From Buddleja alternifolia (lineage: Eukaryota > Streptophyta > Magnoliopsida > Lamiales > Scrophulariaceae): a stretch of DNA of 64,000 bases. The DNA is taken from assembly GCA_019426215.1 (NCBI GenBank), contig CM033394.1:46684423-46748422 (forward strand), read 5' to 3'. This document shows, piece after piece, positions 60,000-64,000 of this stretch. The first letter of the stretch is position 1. Each line of letters opens with the position of its first letter. Under the pieces are notes generated by a model that saw only the letters and a list, made by a program, of their open reading frames with translations, had not been told where the DNA came from and searched no databases. The position numbers were made by a program, and so were the translations under genes.

Positions 60000-62472
60000 G
60001 CTTGGAGCAAGATTTAAGCACCGTTCACCAACTGTACCACTGGACAGACGCTTGAGCATTAACCGCATGAGAGGGTGATGGATAATCTTGAGTTCTTGAC
60101 GTAGACATTGGTTCTATTTGATGTCTAATAATTGGGAGCTTGAGAACAGGTCCGAGTCTTTGTTGACGCTTCAGGAGGCAATACTTGGCGAATTGACGCT
60201 TCTTGTCATGCATGCCTATGCCGAAAGATGGGGAGCTTGGACTAACTCTGGAAAGGTGTATTTATGTCCCATGTACGCTTCAACCCATTTACTTCATTTA
60301 TACAGAAGTCTGTGCCAGCATTCACCCATAGCACGAATACCTTCCAGATGATATCCTTATGCTTCAAAGCGGGGCTTAGCAGGCGGATAGTTGCATTCTC
60401 CAGCTATCAGTTGCATTCATACGCGTCAAAGTAAGCATCACTTCAGTCTGGAGCAGATCGTCAACGATTCAAGGGCGCTCACCAGCATGAATCTCTTTAT
60501 TTTTTCCATAGACAGAGAGGACGACCGATGCAAGATTTTCAGGGCTGTGAGCCGTCTGAGGGAAATGTGTGTAACCTTCTCTGTTCAAGACTGACTCTGA
60601 GGGATTGAGAAAGCTAGGACGAGAGGATCATACACACAACAGTGTAATCCCTTAGCGCGAACCCAGTTGGTCTGCTGTGGCCATTGTCAAGATAGTAAGC
60701 CACATCCACGGCACATCTAGGAGGTCTGTCTCCTGGTCTGTCTAGAACGGTTGCTTTGATTGCGCTGTCAAAGTCAATCAGTCTTGCAGCGTCAGCTTCT
60801 GCAGCAATAATCTTTCTATAATTATATCCTGCAGGAATGAAATCTTCGTCGAGCGCTGGGGGCATATAGTTATTGAATGATCAATTGTCTTCAGCGGATC
60901 GAGTTGAAAGAAGTGACGAGGAGCTCTAACGTCTTCAGCAGCGTTCTGATCTTCTGAACGTGCCTCTGTTAAAGTAGCAGGTTCCTCAGGTTCAATTGCA
61001 GCTACTTAGCGGCAACATCTTGAGCGATAGCTACAACTCCAGTCAGGCCACATCCAACAGAACATCTGTGGACACTTCAGCGCAGCAGCTGAAACTATAG
61101 CTGAAAACAAGAGCCATCCTCTATAGAGCAGGATCTTCTACAGATGTAGGAATAGAAATGCTGTGGGAAGAAATAACTTACCCTGAGAACTAAGCTCAAC
61201 ATAGTTTCTGGAGCGCTTGGCTCAACAGCAGCATCTTGAGCGCTGGTCAACTACAACTTGAGCGCTTGGCTCAACTGTAGATTGATCGCTTGGCTCAACG
61301 CTTGCAACGCGAACTTGAGCGCTTGGCTCAACTTGGCGCTTGTCTCAACAGCAACTTGAGCGCTTGCTCATGAGCAGTAGCTTGACGCTTGCTAGTCCTG
61401 GAACGCTTAAAGATTTTCTTAATGTTGACTCCTTCAACTAGTTTAGCCGGAGGAGCGGGAGGATCACAGCTGTTCTTCAAAGTCTATTTGCTTAATGATC
61501 CCTTCAGCTTTCGTCTTTTGAGAGGCAACTTGTCCTCGGCATCTTCATCAGTTTCCTCATCAATCTTTTGAGAGGGACGGCAATTTTAACTTTGGGTTTT
61601 CTGGGGGCTCTCTTCTTCGTTGCTGCTGGACGCTTCACAGCTTCCTCTGGCACTGGTCTCTCAGCCTTTTGAGCAAGCAGTTGGCGTTCTTCCAGTCGCT
61701 CAGATAGGGGTCTAGCCGCACCACTAACTTTGGAGGATTGAACATATTGGTCAGAATCCTTTTTCCCACAACTTGGACTTATTCAACGGAAGTCCAGACG
61801 AGTACACACAATTGATTTAAACAGATGTCACTCAGGATGAGTCCATAAGGCTTATTTGAAGCGCTTAGACTGTCCCAAAACCGTCCGAAGATGTACTCAC
61901 TCCAGTTGATTTTGATGTTGAAGAGTATAGCAACCATCATCTGAAATTGGACAGGATTTACCTTATCAAAGGTTCCCACGCGGCATTCTATGATCTTGCT
62001 GCAGAAATCAGCCAATAACCGGTATTTGGACACCAGATCTTTCTTCTCGAAGTATTGAGTGTAAGGAACGTCGTCGTACGCACTCATGATTGCCCATGCT
62101 TCCTTAATTTGTTTTAAACGTAACAGAATCCAGTGCCTCACCCTCATTAGGCAAATTGAAGTTCTTGGCAATGGTGGAAGCAGATAGGATGAATTCCTTT
62201 GGAGACTCCTTCTTGGAGAAGGGAATTTTACAAGAGATGGACTTCTTGTCCTCTGAAAGGGTAGCAGTCTTCCAGAAAGTTTCAACTTCAGTAGGAAACA
62301 TATAAGAGTATTGGGTTAAGAAGGGTTTGAGCCCAGCTTGGACGACCATGTCCATTACGTCCGTCAGGTTGATCTGAGTTTGTTCATATAGGAATTTCCA
62401 GTCGACAACAAGACCTTCAGTTACCTTGATGGTAATTTCAGCAGAAGTAGATGATGATTTCTTTGGTGCCAT
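60000..62472 (-). pseudogene. Extra 3' ORF of the SIRE-type element, broken
   Basis: It starts MAPKKSSSTSAEITIKVTEG at 62472. The first 110 codons are intact (FLTQYSYMFPTEVETFWKTA, FILSASTIAKNFNLPNEGEA). A one-base shift near 62125 leads into LRLKQIKEAWAIMSAYDD and VNPVQFQMMVAILFNIKINW, stopping near 61780. Further 3' are a Lys/Pro-rich stretch (KRPAATKKRAPRKPKVK at about 61580-61650) and a minisatellite of GTTGAGCCAAGCGCTCAA units (about 61190-61380). The similarity is to plant retrotransposon-borne proteins of unknown role often described as an extra or env-like ORF. I see no membrane segment in the readable part. Several frameshifts and stops; no protein expected. Confidence 0.65.
61190..61380 (-). 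repeat. GTTGAGCCAAGCGCTCAA minisatellite in the extra ORF
   Basis: About six to eight irregular units of AGCGCTCAAGTTG / GTTGAGCCAAGCGCTCAA are present. In one frame they would encode a Val-Glu-Pro-Ser-Ala-Gln-like repeat. Confidence 0.8.
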
Positions 62473-63268
62473 TTTTTTGTTTAAAACGAAGAAGATGAAC
62501 TGAGATTTTCTGTTGTATTGAGAGAGATAAAGAGAGATTTGCAGATATGCGTGAATAGAAAGTAAGTTACTTTTTCTGCAGAGTTTGTGTTTTAAATGAC
62601 ATAGTAAAGAGTTTTTGAAACTTGTGTTATGTAGTCTTAGTAGGATTTAAACACGTGTAATAACTGTTGAATCTTAGCCATAAATTTATTAACTGCGGAC
62701 GCGAGTTTTGTGTAAAAGAGAGAAGTTACATTTGGTAATTCTCATATATAAAGATTTGACATCCGAGTTAAAGAAAAATTAACGTTTGGTATTTTCAGAG
62801 TGTAACACACGCGCATGTTTGTACACTGACACGTACACAAACACGTGCTATCTCTGAACCGTCATTTTTAAAAAAAATTTGAGTACCCGCCAGTTTGATG
62901 TGATAGAGGCGTGTGAGTAGATTACAAAATAGACCTTTGAGTCTACCCACGACCTTGAAAGAAGTTTGAAAAATTTTATGCATGGCTTGTAACGAAAATA
63001 TTTTATAAATTTTTGATAGACTATTCAGCGCTTAGCTGATAAGATGGACGCTTGAAGTCAAAAGACTTTTCAATATTTTGAGCATTCAATATTTTATGCA
63101 AACATAGAGCTGAGCGTTGATGATTATGCATCTGAATTTTTTTTTTTTTTTTTATCATTGACGCTTACAGTTATGATCAAGTAAAAAATTTGTTTAAGAA
63201 TATTGTGAGATATAACTTAAGTGGATTCCCCCTAAATTATATGCCTAATAAAATATGATGCTTCATGA

Positions 63269-64000
63269 TCAAGCGTTTAAATCAATCATACCTAGTTCAC
63301 TTCTCAAAGTGAGAAAACGTTGTTCATTGAGTGCTTTGGTGAAATATCTGCCAGTTGTTTGTCAGTTCCAATGAAGTGCATGGAGATATCTTTCTTTTGA
63401 ACGTGGTCACGAAGGAAATGGTATCTAATGTCAATGTGTTTGGTTCTTGAATGAAGAACAGGGTTTTGAGTCATGGCTAAAGCGCTTTGGTTATCACAAT
63501 GAATGGGAGTTGGTCCTAAGATTGTTCCGTAATCTCTAAGTTGTTGCCTCATCCATAGAACTTGTGCACAACAACTTCCTGCAGCTACATACTCAGCTTC
63601 GGCTGTGGAGGTAGCTATGGATTGTTGTTTCTTGCTATGCCATGAAACTAACCTATCACCTAAGAATTGACAAGTACCACTAGTGCTTTTACGATCTATT
63701 TTGCAACCTGCAAAATCTGCATCTGAGTAACCGATTAGTTCAAAAGGAGAATCCCTGGGATACCATAAGCCCACATGTTGTGTGCCTTTTAGGTATTTAA
63801 GGATTTTCTTGGCAGCAGTCAAGTGTGACTCTTTAGGATCAGCTTGGAATCGTGCACACATACATACCGAAAACATAATATCAGGTCTACTGGCAGTGAG
63901 ATAAAGAAGTGATCCTATGATACCTCTATAATTAGTGATATCAACTTTCTTTCCACTTTCATCTTTATCTAACTTAAGCGTTTGGCTCATTGGAATTTTT
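63269..64000 (-). pseudogene. Copia polyprotein C-terminus (RT end and RNase H), partial, frameshifted
   Basis: The frame is open from the window edge to 63304: RGIIGSLLYLTASRPDIMFS, the RNase H segment GYSDADFAGCKIDRKSTSG, TSTAEAEYVAA, CDNQSALAMTQNPVLHSRTK and IRYHFLRDHV. A one-base deletion in a short T-run at about 63346 (LADI then frame loss) moves the true end out of frame. Read in the other frame, KALNEQRFLTLRSELG continues to a TGA at 63269. The catalytic Asp, Glu and Asp of RNase H are present in the open part. The polyprotein is unlikely to be fully functional. Confidence 0.85.

Larger units (their letters stand above)
59872..64000 (-). mobile_element. SIRE-type Ty1/copia retrotransposon, 3' part (partial)
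   Basis: Minus-strand pol C-terminus (RNase H) at the right edge is followed, about 0.8 kb further 3', by an additional long but broken ORF. This arrangement (an extra ORF between pol and the 3' LTR) is typical of SIRE/Maximus-type copia elements. The 5' part lies beyond the window; the 3' LTR was not found and may be lost in or beyond the gap. A T17-18 tract at about 63137-63154 lies between the two ORFs. Confidence 0.75.

Noticed and set aside
60118..60594. Plus-strand open frames next to the assembly gap
   Set aside because: They are antisense to the degraded extra ORF of the SIRE-type element and show no domain.

Overview
The window is nuclear DNA of a flowering plant, most likely a eudicot. 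The evidence is intron-split genes of plant-specific families (NPF transporter, RKD-type RWP-RK factor, glyoxal-oxidase-like enzyme), AT-rich spacers, a eukaryotic tRNA-Ala and plant transposon superfamilies. It is a draft assembly: a run of exactly 100 N lies at 59772-59871. I cannot name the species.

Layout. (1) 1-12470, minus strand: a long multi-exon gene for a plant trafficking-type protein (tentatively TRIPP/TRAPPII-associated), whose last exon lies off the left edge. An almost pristine Ty1/copia (Tork-type) element, 1946-6955, sits in one of its introns in the gene's own orientation. (2) 12471-17459: a Tourist-like MITE, a 5'-truncated L1-type LINE and the first copy of an unclassified dispersed repeat. 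(3) 17460-19262, plus: an intact single-exon GLOX-type oxidase. (4) About 20.4-20.55 kb: a tRNA-Ala(AGC) whose 3' half has been tandemly duplicated. (5) 20883-25804, minus: an NPF4.6/NRT1.2-like transporter in five exons, the first coding exon being only the ATG. A 1.3-kb Mutator-like foldback element lies about 190 bp upstream of it. (6) 27.3-31.9 kb: a second copy of the dispersed repeat, a SINE, a MITE and plain AT-rich DNA.

(7) 31884-47151: a roughly 15-kb CACTA (En/Spm) transposon with GTA target duplications and arrays of subterminal repeats at both ends. It is non-autonomous, because the catalytic part of its TNPD transposase is deleted. It carries a nested L1-type LINE, a broken F-box/FBD-type gene and, most strikingly, an apparently intact two-exon RKD-type RWP-RK transcription factor gene (40886-41686). 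The cargo is bracketed by two diverged copies of the transposase head domain. This is the most interesting object in the window.

(8) 47558-48494: a small terminal-repeat (TRIM-like) element with GGC-rich cargo. (9) 48731-52517: a degenerate hAT element with 8-bp target duplications. (10) 53986-54356: a foldback MITE with 9-bp target duplications. (11) 57385-57765: the third copy of the dispersed repeat. (12) 59872-64000, minus: the 3' part of a SIRE-type copia element with a broken extra ORF after pol, running off the right edge.

The genes do not form a pathway. The organising theme is transposon activity: insertion into an intron (copia), next to a promoter (Mutator-like), and around captured genes (CACTA with RKD). 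Splice-junction assignments were made by eye from GT/AG sites and reading-frame continuity. No database search was possible, so family names rest on recognised motifs.
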